From: Sabethes cyaneus
Lineage: Eukaryota; Arthropoda; Insecta; Diptera; Culicidae
DNA: 64,000 bases
Direction: 5' to 3'
NCBI RefSeq assembly: GCF_943734655.1
Contig: NC_071353.1
Span: 144,814,043-144,878,042, forward strand
Every line of letters begins with the position of its first letter. The first letter of the stretch is position 1. The notes below the pieces were generated by a model, which saw only the letters and a list, made by a program, of their open reading frames with translations, did no database searches and was not told where the DNA came from. Positions 32,421 through 43,883 of the stretch are shown one piece after another. A program made the translations under genes and the position numbers.

Positions 32421-33302
32421 AATTACGTGTTATTTCACTTAAAGGCTTGTTTATTACGTGTAAATTGATGTAAAAATATATCTTTAAAAACGGGTTTACT
32501 GTTAATGGAAAAATGTATCGAACTTCAATTTACGTCGAATGTGAGATTCATTTTTTCGTTCTGTGAGATTATAGCTTGGTTCGACCCATACACCTTCCAG
32601 CATTGGGCAAAAGGTAGGAGTCACAACGACTACTTGTTAACCGTAGCTACTAATTAAATTACTTTTACTTTCACCTTCACTCTAAAATTTTCATTATTTT
32701 CTTCTACCTTACCTTCGTCAATTGTAGGAGAACTACCGTTTTAAAAAATATTAATTATATATGCTTGACCTCATTTCAAGATCAAGATAAACAACATGTG
32801 ATTGGTCTATCTAAACAGTATACAAATTGTATCGACAGAGTGCCAAAAAAGTGTGAAAAAAACGTCAGAAAGGTATCAGAAATATTTCAAAGCTATCATA
32901 ATGTTAAATATGCTGAAACTGTCGAAAGTGTTAAACAATTTTAGCCATAATAAAAAAAGCCTGAAACACTGAGGAACTGACATGACACTTAGAAGAAAAT
33001 TCTTCAAAAACCACCGTCCTACACATTTTGCTTGCACACTAGTGCCCTCTGTTATGCATGTTGCGGAGTAGCTTGCATTTTCAGGGTTTTATACTGTAGG
33101 TTTTTTACATTTGCAGGGTTTTATACTGTAGGTTTTTTACATTTGAATGGTTTTATACTGGAAACTCGAAGCAACACTCGAGCGCCGCGGCGTGGTCATG
33201 TTGCGAAACATGCTTTTTTGAAAAATAAGTGGTTTTTAAACGGACGGTGGAATTAACGCGAGTGTCTCGTCTGTTTGTCTGTGCCTGAAATGTCACGTTT
33301 CG
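32421..33302. other. Block C non-coding, shared with D
   Basis: Matches 40985-41832. Contains the SINE-like complement at 32575-32760 and two direct copies of a roughly 30-bp unit (GGGTTTTATACTGTAGGTTT) near 33080-33140. Confidence 0.5.
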
Positions 33303-34313
33303 TTTACTTGGTTCGTCAAACTCGTAATAGTCTTCAACAGTTGTGAATGCGCGAATGCATGCTGAGAACGGTTCATTATACCCAAACACCGTTCGATGAA
33401 AAATTGGCTGCAGTAACGTCGTATTTCGAAAAGTTCTACCTGGGATACGGAAATTCAACATTGAGAGAATTTCAGAGGCATCAATTTCACATTTTTGTAA
33501 CTTCGCTATAAATAATGATTGCTGAATCTTCCGTCGTCGTTCCAAAGTATCTATCCCCAATAGCCGGCATCTGTCAGGATACGATGGCAAGTTGTAAGGA
33601 TCACGCCAAGGCAAACTTCTCAGCGCCAATCGAACAAACCGTTTCTGTACTCGTTCAATTCGGAGGCACCATGTAACCTGGTAAGGATGCCATATTATAC
33701 ACGCACTTTCCAAAATTGGGCGGACGAGAGCACAATACAATGACTTCCAACAATGTGGGTCCGAAAAATCCTTCGCCACCTTAGAAACGAATCCTAACTG
33801 CCGCGTTGCTTTCGATAAAATTGCTGAAGTATGTAAATCAAAGCACATTTTTGAATCCAGTAGGATTCCCAAATCAGTCACTTTAGTAACCCTAGTAAGA
33901 GTAACTCTGTCAATATGATAATCGAACAAAATCAGATGTACCAAACGATGGAACGTCATCACCTGGCATTTTTCCACGCTAATAATAAGTTTGTTTCTAT
34001 GGCACCAGTCAGCAAATGATGCCAGCGAACTTTGTAGACGGGAACAATCTTCTTGCGTATGCACTGTCATGTATAGTTTTAAATCATCAGCGTTGACTAG
34101 CTTGGAACATCCATCCAAAACGAAAGCAGCATCATTGAAATACAAAATAAAAAGCAGTGGTCCAAGATTGCTACCTTGTGGGACTCCAGATTTGTTAGTA
34201 AACGGTTGTGACACAGAGCCATTAATCTTCACCCGCAATTCACGCTCCGTAAGGTATGATTCTAATAGTTTCAAAAAAATTGGATTTAAATTCTCTGGTC
34301 CTATACGAAAATA
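33303..34313 (-). pseudogene. CR1/Jockey-like LINE ORF2, C-terminal part
   Basis: An open frame covers the C-terminal half of a reverse transcriptase: LLESYLTERELRVKING, SGVPQGSNLGPLLFI, a catalytic ADD (here VNADD instead of the usual F/Y-ADD), WCHRNKL and a CR1-type ending (YNEPFSACIRAF). The frame reads upstream to about 34313 without a proper start and downstream into flanking DNA, so the element is 5'-truncated. Endonuclease and the first RT motifs are missing. It sits at the junction of blocks C and D. Confidence 0.8.
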
Positions 34314-35524
34314 AACGCAAAATTTTCGTTACGGGACACCACTATAAAAGTACCTGTTTTTAAAGACCGCTTATCTGGAAAACGCTTTCATTTTTCAAAA
34401 AACTCTGTATGAACAAAATGTTATCCTAATAATGAAACAAGTTTCGACGATATACAGTTTTAAATTGTTTTGGCTTAAAACTATTGGCAGAGAATTAAAT
34501 TCAGCCTTGTCTAAATGATGAAAAAATCGATATTGTTAACTTCCCACTTGTAAGGTGCATTTTAGCATGAATTTTCAATAAACAATATGGCAATTCATGA
34601 TTTTTGTAAGCTTTATAGTATGTTTGAATATACTACATACAAATATTTTTAATATTACTTCTTTCAAAATTTGCTCTCATGGGATAGATGCGCGTGGAAT
34701 GTGTCCTTATTCATTTTTCTAGGTCTGCCAACGCTAGGCAGTTTACTCTAGCCCTCGCATCGACTCAACGGGCTGGTCGAAACCGAATGGCCGAAACACA
34801 AAAGGACGAATAACAAGCACGAAAGACCGAACCCCTGTGTGGCTGAATCTCGCCGATTTAAGCACATTCGGGACATACTTTTTGTGCGTAGGACTACGTC
34901 TCACGGCATGGTTTGGGATTCCAACAAATCAAAAAATGCGAGCGTCACGAAAAATTTTGAGCGCTAGTAGCTTGGTGTTTATCCAGTTAACTTTCAATAT
35001 TTTTGCGCCAATCAATCGGAAAATCTACGCTTTCACATCAATAAGGCCATTACAAATATTTAAAAAAGTTTTCGTCCCTCCGGTGTTGGGCCACTGAAGG
35101 GGGAGGCAAAAAAACAAAGAGAATTTTTTAATCGAGCAAAAAAAATATGGATTTTAGGCATGTTTACTTAAAGTTTAAACGTGAAAACCAAATCTATTTT
35201 TGCTTTTAATAAATACGTTGTTATTTTTCATGCAAAAATCTACGAACAAAAAGACAAAAACGAAAGAAATTTTTTTTGGCCGAGTTTCGGAAAATCCACT
35301 GTTTGAACTTCCATTTCTATTTCGTGCTAGAAGCGTTAACTCAACTCGTGCACTCATTTTTCGAGTTTTTCAAGCTCTAGAGCCCACAGACAATTGATTT
35401 TATAAAAAAAAATTACCTCATGAAAACTATTGATTTTGAAGTGCGCACCATAATGTGTCAAAAATAATTCTAAAATTGTAGCAGAAATGTACCGAAAGTC
35501 AAATATATGTGGAAATTCTAATTA

Positions 35525-36184
35525 CAGTGGTAACCCGATTTTGTCACGTTTTTGACCCGATTTCGTCACGTTTATTACCCGATTTTGTCACGCTCTGATT
35601 TATCAAAAGTTTAGTTTGAAAATTTTCAAACATTTCAAATGTGTTAAAACACTGTGAAAAGAAATGTATTCAACAAGTTGATTATCGTGGAGTTTCCATA
35701 AAAGTTGTTTCTTATCTCCACAACTATAATAGTTAGAAGATTCTTTGGCAAAGTTCTTTATAATAATCTTCTCAAAAAATTTGTAAAACATCATTTTGCT
35801 CTATCTCTTACTGCTTGAAAAATAAATTTCTTCTACCTTACTTTTAGGGGGGTTAATTAAAGAATCGTTCATACCATAAGAAAGAGCTTTTTACGCTGTA
35901 AAATTTCTCTGAACATAGTTAACCAGTATAACCAACCAATTCGGCGCAATTAAAAAACGCGTGTTTTCATACCTTTCGGATCTGTACTGTGAAAAGGTGA
36001 CAAATGTCCACAGAGAGGTAGAAGGAAGTGCGAAACGTCCTAAAAGTGATCAGAATGAAATATATGTAGTTCGTTTTAAGTTATCTGCAAAGAAATAAGA
36101 ATTGAACAAATACCCGATTTGTCACTGTCCCGTTTTTGTCACCCATAAATTCATCATGGGGGTGACAAAATCGGGTCATTACTG
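35525..36184. mobile_element. TA-flanked MITE, copy in block D
   Basis: CAGTGGTAACCCGATTTTGT at left and the complement of CAGTAATGACCCGATTTTGT at right, flanked by TA. Same site as in C and E. Confidence 0.85.
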
Positions 36185-36220
36185 TATGACGAAGCTTTCA
36201 AATTTAGGTAAAACCTATTC

Positions 36221-36386
36221 TACCTACTTAACAGTAGATAGGTTTGCTTTTACCTTTTACCTAATTGACTTCTTCCGCGGTAGTGCCGAATCGATTAAAA
36301 AAATATTGTACCTGGTCGTAGGTAGAGTTCTTTACCTCCATTGGACGCTTCCTATAAAACGGATATTCTCAGCTTTATCCATCAGT
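36221..36386 (+). promoter_or_regulatory. Core promoter and VBRGGTA cluster, copy D
   Basis: VBRGGTA matches: minus 36221-36227, 36309-36315 and 36333-36339; plus 36318-36324 (GTAGGTA, here not CAGGTAG). TATAAAA at 36353-36359; TCAGT at 36382-36386, 31 nt from TATA start to the A. Confidence 0.75.
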
Positions 36387-36472
36387 CAATTTCCAATCGG
36401 TAAAAGTGAATAGTTTGACTTAACTTTTCTTAAAACTTCAGACTTGCTTATATACTTATAACAAACACGAAC

Positions 36473-37990
36473 ATGGATAGTATCGAGCATAGCGAGCCCC
36501 GTACTCCGGTAGATACAACCGCAGACGTCACTGCAAATAAGGAAGACAATGCGGATGTGGAGGTCAGTCCTTCGAACAACATTCAAGACTGGGAAATTGT
36601 GAGTCCAGTTGAGACAGAGAATGATATCGACGGCCAAGATGACGAGCTGTCTGAGCTGAATGTTAGTTCTTTAAGGAACGCTCTTCCCGAGGTTGAACAA
36701 AAAGAAGGACGAGGTGTGGCACCTAAGAGAGAGGACATTATCGAGCAAGGCCTCACTATCATGCGGGAACTATCTACAAGAGTTATAGAGATGGAACGTC
36801 ACATTGTCAAAATGAAGGAGATGATGGCAGCTAATTCTCATACGCCGTCAAAACTGGCTGCAAATGTGAATGTTGTAACCTCAAACGTGATGGATTCTCA
36901 AACACCAACAGTTGTGAAACCAAGCGACGTACAGGCAATTGATAACGAGCCCCATCTATCTGCATACATCGCTAAATGTTATCCAACTCGCGAACCAACT
37001 ACTGCTGAGCTGGTGAAGGATCTTGGATTACCCTCGTACTGGAATGCTATTAGTCTCCGTGACTACATTCCAGGTACATTCAGCGAACTGCAATTTAAGC
37101 AACTGACTTTGTTGTATTGTGTCTACAGGGAACCACATAAGTATCCGAATTTGGCAGAGGCCTACATACTTCTAATACATGACATTCATGCCAATCCGGA
37201 CATTGCTATGACAACTATTGTGAAATATCTCACTAGAGTCACGGATGGCGTCATGCAGAAGCCTGTCAAAGTACAAACCGAGCGCAGCCTCGACGATAAT
37301 ATAGGAAAAGTAGTTCAGGATCTTCGGGCGAAAGTAGAGCATGAGAAATTACAACGGAAGGCTCTAGAGTTTGAGCTAGCTGTCGCTCGAGAACTTGGGG
37401 CGAATCTTCGGAATGAATTGGGCCAAGGATTGCATTTGATTCAAAAGCAACTTGCTGCGGTGTATGATAAATTTGACTGTATTAGTGAAAAAATGACAAA
37501 CTCAGATGCAAATTCCAAGGCCTATCATTCTAACGACCTTATCATCATCGGCATACCGTATTCCTTGAATGAAGACTTGCAGCATTATTTTCACCGTTTG
37601 TGCCGTACAGTAGGATATGCTGAGACTACGATCCCGTTGGTTGATACTCGACGTTTGGCTAGAATGCCACAAAGTGAGGGAAGCCGCAGTCCTGTATTAC
37701 TTCAGTTTGCTTTTTGCGGTCAACGAAATGACTTTTTTGCCAGATATTTACGTGTCCGATCGGTTACTTTATCCCAACTTGGTTTGAAATCGGATTACAA
37801 GATTTACATCCAGGAAAATTTGCCACCGGCGGCAAGACAACTGAAATCTAAGGCATTGGAATTGAAGAAAAACGGAAAGCTGCGAACCGTTTTTTCTCGA
37901 GGAGGAACTATCTTCGTTAAATTGCCAAACTCTGACCGAGAGCTGGCTGTAAGCTCCGATGATGAATTAGTTCGCTTAACTCAACAATGA
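36473..37990 (+). CDS. ORF1p/FP-C-like coiled-coil protein, copy D
   Basis: Intact intronless 505-codon frame, almost identical to E. Acidic N-terminus (1-75, DWEIVSP at 39-45), coiled coil about 88-122, conserved middle domain about 155-255, second coiled coil about 270-345, RRM-like segment about 353-438 and FP-C-like C-terminus about 440-503 ending SSDDELVRLTQQ. It differs from E at a handful of residues (for example SSLRN versus GSLKN, and DYK versus DDK near 441). AATAAA at 38214-38219. The arrangement parallels LINE ORF1 proteins (coiled coil, RRM, C-terminal domain), but no RT frame is attached. Function unknown; oligomeric RNA/DNA binding is inferred. Confidence 0.9.
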   Translation: MDSIEHSEPRTPVDTTADVTANKEDNADVEVSPSNNIQDWEIVSPVETENDIDGQDDELSELNVSSLRNALPEVEQKEGRGVAPKREDIIEQGLTIMRELSTRVIEMERHIVKMKEMMAANSHTPSKLAANVNVVTSNVMDSQTPTVVKPSDVQAIDNEPHLSAYIAKCYPTREPTTAELVKDLGLPSYWNAISLRDYIPGTFSELQFKQLTLLYCVYREPHKYPNLAEAYILLIHDIHANPDIAMTTIVKYLTRVTDGVMQKPVKVQTERSLDDNIGKVVQDLRAKVEHEKLQRKALEFELAVARELGANLRNELGQGLHLIQKQLAAVYDKFDCISEKMTNSDANSKAYHSNDLIIIGIPYSLNEDLQHYFHRLCRTVGYAETTIPLVDTRRLARMPQSEGSRSPVLLQFAFCGQRNDFFARYLRVRSVTLSQLGLKSDYKIYIQENLPPAARQLKSKALELKKNGKLRTVFSRGGTIFVKLPNSDRELAVSSDDELVRLTQQ

Positions 37991-38590
37991 TCCTCCCTAG
38001 CGAGGGATCTCGACATGGAAAAGGAATACGGAAAACCGACCCACGCACAGACTGTACTGTCAGAAAGGAATATTATTTTTAGTTCGAAAACTGGTTACTC
38101 TTCAATGATTTCAGACTGTCATTTCATACTTGGAGTGACGGCAAAAAAATTTAAACAACTTAATTGATAGGTTATTAGGTAGAACATTGTAATATTTTTA
38201 GAAGATTGTAATCAATAAATAAATCATTTCACTCAACTACTAGTCGTTATGTTATTTGGAAGATTTTATAGTACTGATTTTGAATTCATCTTTTCCAATA
38301 GTAAATTACTCTTTTTTTTTGCTCTCTAAGATTTCAAAATAACTGAATAATTATAGGAACTGCTTTCCTCCTCTGGTTTCTGATGGTGACGGTAGCAGAT
38401 CCAACATAGAAAAATTCGTGGTTCTAATCGTTCAGTTCTGACTTTTTTTCTGATGGTCGAATCAAAGTTACTTCAAAACACTGTTCAAAACATAAAATTT
38501 TTGGCATAATATCCTGAATTTTCAGCCTGAATCTACATTTCTCGCATTAAGAATTTATTCTTCCCCAACATAAAATTTATGTCATCAAAT
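37991..38590 (+). other. 3' UTR and duplicated downstream flank of copy D
   Basis: Shared with B, C and E up to the insertion site of the foldback at 38600. Polyadenylation signal at 38214-38219. Confidence 0.75.
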
Positions 38591-38699
38591 GCACAAATTA
38601 TTGTTGTTTTTTTTGTTTTAAATTTTTTGATCACCGTATATTTATGTTGTGGCTTTCGGGTTGATGTTTCTCGGTGAAAAATTCAAATTTATAACTTTT

Positions 38700-38749
38700 T
38701 TAAGCTACGTTTCGGCTTACTGTTTTTACTCAGCCATCATCAGATTAAA
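38700..38749 (-). ncRNA. Hammerhead-like motif, left arm
   Basis: On the minus strand CTGATGA (38737-38743) and GAAA (38710-38713) flank a GGCT/AGCC stem II. GAA is followed by palindromic ACGT and then A. It mirrors the right-arm copy. Confidence 0.45.
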
Positions 38750-38931
38750 CAATATTTATAGTCAATTAAGAAACACTAAACTTTTGTTGTCCGCTGTTTC
38801 TTCTATGACGACGCTGTTCGCGTCGTGTGCGGTTCTCTTCTCAGAGAGCCGCACACGACGCGAACAGCGTCGTCATAGAAGAAACAGCGGACAACAAAAG
38901 TTTAGTGTTTCTTAATTGACTATAAATATTG

Positions 38932-38981
38932 TTTAATCTGATGATGGCTGAGTAAAAACAGTAAGCCGAAACGTAGTTTAA
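38932..38981 (+). ncRNA. Hammerhead-like motif, right arm
   Basis: CTGATGA (38938-38944), stem II GGCT/AGCC, GAAA (38968-38971), ACGT as minimal palindromic stem III (38971-38974) and A at the cleavage position (38975). TTTAAT upstream can pair with GTTTAAA downstream with one mismatch to form stem I. UA rather than UC at the site may lower activity. Confidence 0.5.
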
Positions 38982-39061
38982 AAAAGTTATAAATTTGAAT
39001 TTTCACCGAGAAACATCAACCCGAAAGCCACAACACAAATTATTGTTTTAACGCACAAATT

Positions 39062-40400
39062 TTTGGTTTGGTTTGGTTTGGTCCAGTTATAATAATTCCT
39101 TCCCTGCACCTTGCAAGTTTCCTTGCCATTCTGCTTTTCAGTTATTTCGATACTTAACAGCAATGTAACCGAAAGTATGAAAATTACCTATTCCGTCGCC
39201 AGTCTTTGAATAAATCTACACTCTGAACATTTTTGCATCATGTCACGTGCTCTAATTTCGAGCCTCGAATATCATCTACATATCTTATGTTTTCATACAA
39301 GACTTCAGTTTCAAATCAATTTTTACAGTATATCGCTATAATCGGTTAACGGAAAGCAAGGATTGCGCTTGCGCACGGTTTACTTTTAGGACAGCATGCT
39401 CGTAGAGGTTCAATGTTCAAACGATAAAAGCGGTCGAAGGAAAGAGATAATTTTATACTTTTACGAAATTGTTTACTTTCAGAACATCAACGTTTGTCTA
39501 TGTTTTATCGAAATGAATAATTGCTAACCTAGACCAACCTCGTATTTTTTTCCTTGACCTTATAATGGGATCAGGCAAATAATTTATTTTTATAACGGTA
39601 GTTTTTTTTTACAACTAACGGAGAGAACGATAGAAAAAAGTAATGAAACACAGACTCGATAGGATCCAACAGATTCTAATCAGGCGTAAAGGGGAAAGAG
39701 CGGAAGATGAGATAAGCGAGGGTCATTGAAGCAATCCTTCAGAAGTTGTCTACCGCAACCTTTTAACCAAGATAGGGGATCCGTGGATGAAACCAAGCTA
39801 TAATTGGAGCCAATTATAACCGAATTCGAGCCCACTAGTCCTTCCTTTGAGTGGATCCTTTGAACCACATCGGACTGGACAAAAGAGAGACTCCACAACC
39901 CTCTTGTTAAGCTGACGACGTACTTCAAAACTCCACAAACACTGTCAGATTTTATGTGGGAGCTTTCCATAACAGACCAGTTGTTTGGAAACGAACATCA
40001 CGGTAGTTTTTCAGTATTGGCATATCTACTTGCGTGAACATGATTATAAATCACTTTTGGCACTGCATGATTTCACTTATGTACCTTTATGTTTATTCAA
40101 GTTTAACGCAAATATTTACCCCCGCACTTCAGCTGCTTAGTAATGTTGCGCTTTGCAGCTCGGTCTACTGAAGAAAACACACACTCATACACAGACACTG
40201 ACCTTGGAGTTTATTTCGTTGCTCTTTGTTGGAAAACTAACACTTTAGAGCAATTTCAAGCACTACACGACCTAAATCACTTAAATTCTTTGTTTGTTCG
40301 CATACCATGAATTTTTTTAAGTGGGTATCGGCTTTTAAATGTCGGGTCTTTAATCGGACGGTTGTTTACATCGGTTTAAAACTTCCCAAGCAACAATGTG
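39062..40400. other. Block D non-coding, shared with C
   Basis: Matches block C from about 29640, minus the C insertions. No gene recognised. Confidence 0.5.
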
Positions 40401-40477
40401 AGTTTTATTGTACTCTTATCATGGTCTTCAAGACCAATTTTGGTCTTAAATGCCATCATAAGAGTATAATAAACCCC
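40401..40477. mobile_element. Short foldback element, copy 3
   Basis: Counterpart of 31843-31920; arms TTTTATTGTACTCTTAT and the complement of ATAAGAGTATAATAAA. Confidence 0.75.
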
Positions 40478-40841
40478 AAATTGGTTAGGAAGTGTTGCCA
40501 GAATTAGCTTAATCGCATCATTTGTACGATGTTGCCCATTAGAGGGTCAAGCCCACAGCTTTGCTTTGATGTGTGAAAATATGTGGTAAGCATATGTCAA
40601 TAATTAATTAAAAGTCAATGCAAAATGGTTAAAAGTGTGTAAAAAACATAAATATTGACAAAAATGTACAATTGAAGTAAAAATGTTAAAAAGGTATGAA
40701 AATATATTAAAAGGTAGCAAAAATGTATCAAATAAAATATGATAAAAATATGTCACGTCAAGATTATATAAAAAATATTAGTCAAGTTGACGAACATTGC
40801 CAAAAAGTGAAATAAAATGTGTCAAAAATAAATCTAAACGG

Positions 40842-40985
40842 AGCGCCTCTATGGTTCAAATATACATTAGTTGCCCTGGCGGGCGTTGTGAGTTCGAATC
40901 CGGTTATTTATCTCAGCACACTTCGAAAAAATCATGTAATTTTACGTCTTCTGATCTGCACATAAATGGAACATCGCAAAGCATA
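40842..40985 (+). repeat. tRNA-like SINE, block D
   Basis: B-box GTTCGAATCC at 40892-40901 and A-box-like TGGTTCAAATA at 40852-40862. Counterpart of 32285-32420. Confidence 0.6.
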
Positions 40986-41850
40986 TAAAATTACGTGTTA
41001 TTTCACTTAAAGGCTTGTTTATTACGTGTAAATTGATGTAAAAATATATCTTTAAAAACAGATTAGGCTGTTTACGTTTTATTTAATGGAAAAATGTATC
41101 GAACTTCAATTTACGTCGAATGTGAGATTCATTTTTTCGTTATGTGAGATTATAGCTTAGTTCGACCCATGCACCTTCCAGCATTGGACAAAAGGTAGAA
41201 GTCACAACGACTACTTGTTAACCGTAGCTACTAATTAAATTACTTTTACTTTCACCTTCACTCTAAAATTTTCATTACTTTCTTCGACATTCATTCTTCG
41301 TCAATTGTAGAAGAACTACCGTTTTAAAATATATTAATTATATGTGCTTAACCTCATTTCAAGATCAAGACAAACAACACATAGTTGGCCTATCTAAACA
41401 GTATACAAATTGTATCGACAGAGTGCCAAAAAAGTGTGAAAAAAGCGTCAGAAAGGTATCAGAAATATTTCAAAGCTATCGTAATGTTAAATATGCTGAA
41501 ACTGTCGAAAGTGTTGAACAATTTTAGCCATAATAAAGAAAAAGCCTGAAACACTGACGAACTGACATGACACTCTGAAGAAAATTCTTCAAACCACCGT
41601 CCTACACATTTTGCTTGCACACTAGCACCCTCTGTTATGCATGTTGCGGAGTAGCTTGCATTTTCAGGGTTTTATACTGTAGGTTTTTTACATTTGCAGG
41701 GTTTTATACTCGAGCGCCGCGGCGTGATCATGTTGCGAAACATGCTTTTTTGAAAAATAAGTGGTTTTTAAACGTACGGTGGAATTAACGCGAGTGTCTC
41801 GTCTGTTTGTCTGTACCTGAAATGTCACGTTTGGACCAAAATTTCCAAAG
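40986..41850. other. Block D non-coding, shared with C
   Basis: Contains the SINE-like complement at 41155-41330. No gene recognised. Confidence 0.45.
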
Positions 41851-42468
41851 CGCTCAATAGATAGTTTCAAGGAAACCAAAAACTAAAAAAACACACGTTG
41901 CAAACCTTCGAAAACTGCTTAATTCTTAAAAACAATTCTTAAAACAAGCTCAAAAACTTTCTTGTAAAACACGTTCAGAAAAAAATATCCTTCCATATAA
42001 GCTCTAAATATTCTCTGAAGACAATTCTCCATGAAAAATCAAACTCGTCGTTACACAATTTGATCATCGAATCATCGACTGAGTCCTTGGCTGATCTGAA
42101 CCTGGTACCTGGTGGGCTCCACCACTGTATTCGACTCAATTCCATATGTCTGTATTTTTCCGAACAGAGAAAGTGTTGCTGGTGTTGCTGATTCGTCAGA
42201 TTCTACAGTCACATAGCCTTAGTTCATGCGTAAAACAGTGTGGTGAGGAGTCATTTCCCAAGCAGCTATTTAAGTTTTTTTTATGTTTCTCTAGGGGTTT
42301 TCATGACCAATTTATTAAAACAATGAGTTCCACTAGAACCTTCTGAAGACTGCTATAAAACTTCCTTCCGACCAACAGGCTCATTCTTCAAAGTTTTTAT
42401 AACCTCTTGAAAAGTCAGGGCATATAACCACAAGTAGGTTTATTAGGCTCTGCTGAAAGCACTAAGGG
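41851..42468. other. Block D right end, shared with E
   Basis: Matches 48937-49824 apart from the SINE inserted in E. Non-coding. Confidence 0.6.
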
Positions 42469-42600
42469 GCCATCCATATACCACGTGGACAACTTAGAGG
42501 GGGGTGGGGTGTATAAAAATGTCCACGCTTGTCCACGGAAGGGGGGGAGGGGGTACGGAAAATGTCCACGTGGACAATTTTTTTTTCATGCAATAGAAAT
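42469..42600. repeat. GGGGCCATCC / CCACGTGGACA G-rich element
   Basis: Begins GGGGCCATCCATATACCACG. GTCCACG and CACGTGGACA words surround the runs GGGGGGTGGGG and GGGGGGGAGGGGG. It interrupts sequence that is continuous in block E (...GAAAGCACTAA), so it is an insertion in D. Four G-runs could form a G-quadruplex. Confidence 0.55.
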
Positions 42601-43883
42601 TAGAAACAGCAATATAGAATTAATTATCCATATTAGCATTAGCCATTGGTCAGTGATTGTTTTTAAGTTCAAATAAAGTTTTATATTCTGATGAGGCATA
42701 TCCCAAGTAACCAGTAAGCACTAAACACTAGTCCTTGGACAACATTGTATAAGCATACAGAACTATGATTAAAAGCATATTTTTCTTTATATACTTCTGT
42801 AGAACTCACATAATGCTAAAAAGGCGAAATAGCGGGTTGTTAAAATGCTACACCACAAGCATCCAATAAGCATTATCAGTGTTTGTTTGAGGCTTAAACG
42901 AAACGTCATTTTGTCTACATTATCGACGTATCGAAAAAGTATCGATGGCATATCGTTTGCTTGTTATAGTAAATAAAAATATAGATTCGGTCGGGATTTA
43001 AAAAACTAAAAGAGCAAGCGATTTTTTTTTGCTGCATCTCAAGGGGAGCAGGATAAACAGAACCATTTTTGGAAATGCTGAATAATCTTACCACCTAGAC
43101 AGGGCTCGAACCGGGAGTTAGTCATGCAACCTCATTCGTTTCCTTGCCCCTTTGCTATCTAAACCATAGCGGATGTGATTGAGTGAGGTGAAATTAGTCG
43201 TATTTAAATCTTGATGATATTCCCTCTCATATCATAGCTACTTATCCTGCATTGCCAATAGGGTAGAAAAAGACGGCAACCGTCAGATGGAAGAGGGCAC
43301 AAATAGTGGCCGCAGAATAGCAAAATAAGAAGTCAAGTACAAGCCGTTCATCTACACTTACGGCTCGTTTTAATGCAATTGACTAAATGCATTATATTGT
43401 TACGTTATATGCGCATATATTGCTTTCTTTAATGCTGATTTACGTTAATGCTTCTATGCATCAACAATGTTAATATACGTTTTATAAGCATTAAGATTGC
43501 TAATATACAATAGTTTGGCACTTGGGATGCAGAATTATTTCCAATATACGGTTTTAGATTAATGCTTATGGTTACTTGGGTATACATACAACAATTTGAC
43601 GATTTTGAACAAATGAAAGCAGATTTTTTTGGCAAAACCGCTTACTAAGCCGAAAGACTAATATAAAATAGGTTCCTATAGCCATCCGTGTGGAACTCCT
43701 TACAAAAGCCGTGTAAAATACGATTTTTTTGCATAGCAACTTTGCACTCAATTATTGCACACCAAAATAACCTTCAAATCTTAGTATTGCACGCCTCATG
43801 CCCAATTGTTGCACAGCTTTTATTTTGAACTTTCCATTTTATTGCCCAGTTGTTTTACTTGTGGGCAAAGCTACTTACATATA
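42601..43883. other. No gene recognised apart from a SINE
   Basis: AT-rich. Contains one tRNA-like SINE (43088-43175). Confidence 0.4.
43088..43175 (-). repeat. tRNA-derived SINE or tRNA-like pseudogene
   Basis: Minus strand: A-box TGGTTTAGATAG (43155-43166) and B-box GGTTCGAGCCC (43102-43112), with partly pairing CCGC/GTGG ends. The long variable interval and imperfect arms argue against a functional tRNA. Confidence 0.55.

Larger units (their letters stand above)
25686..33302. repeat. Segmental duplication block C
   Basis: About 7.6 kb colinear with 34264-41832 (block D). Both begin at TAGTTTCAAAAAAATTGG and run through the gene, its flanks, a hairpin MITE and a SINE to AAATGTCACGTTT. C-specific insertions lie at about 29798-30600 and 31535-31615. 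The left edge falls within what reads as CR1-like coding sequence in block D. Confidence 0.85.
38600..39052. mobile_element. Foldback element with hammerhead-like arms
   Basis: A 453-bp insertion flanked by GCACAAATT at 38591-38599 and 39053-39061; C and E retain the empty site. It contains a near-perfect inverted repeat at 38645-39035, two arms of about 193 bp with a 4-nt centre at about 38840. The spanning frame is palindrome translation. Each arm carries a CTGATGA...GAAACG motif typical of Penelope-like elements. Confidence 0.85.
34264..42468. repeat. Segmental duplication block D
   Basis: Colinear with block C (25686-33302) over 34264-41832. Its right end from about 41851 matches the right part of block E (48937-49824). 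D-specific insertion: foldback element at 38600-39052. Confidence 0.85.

Noticed and set aside
38649..38915. 88-codon frame
   Set aside because: It spans the centre of the foldback palindrome; the second half is the reverse complement of the first.
43088..43175. Functional tRNA gene
   Set aside because: A and B boxes are present, but the interval is long and the arms pair poorly; treated as a SINE.
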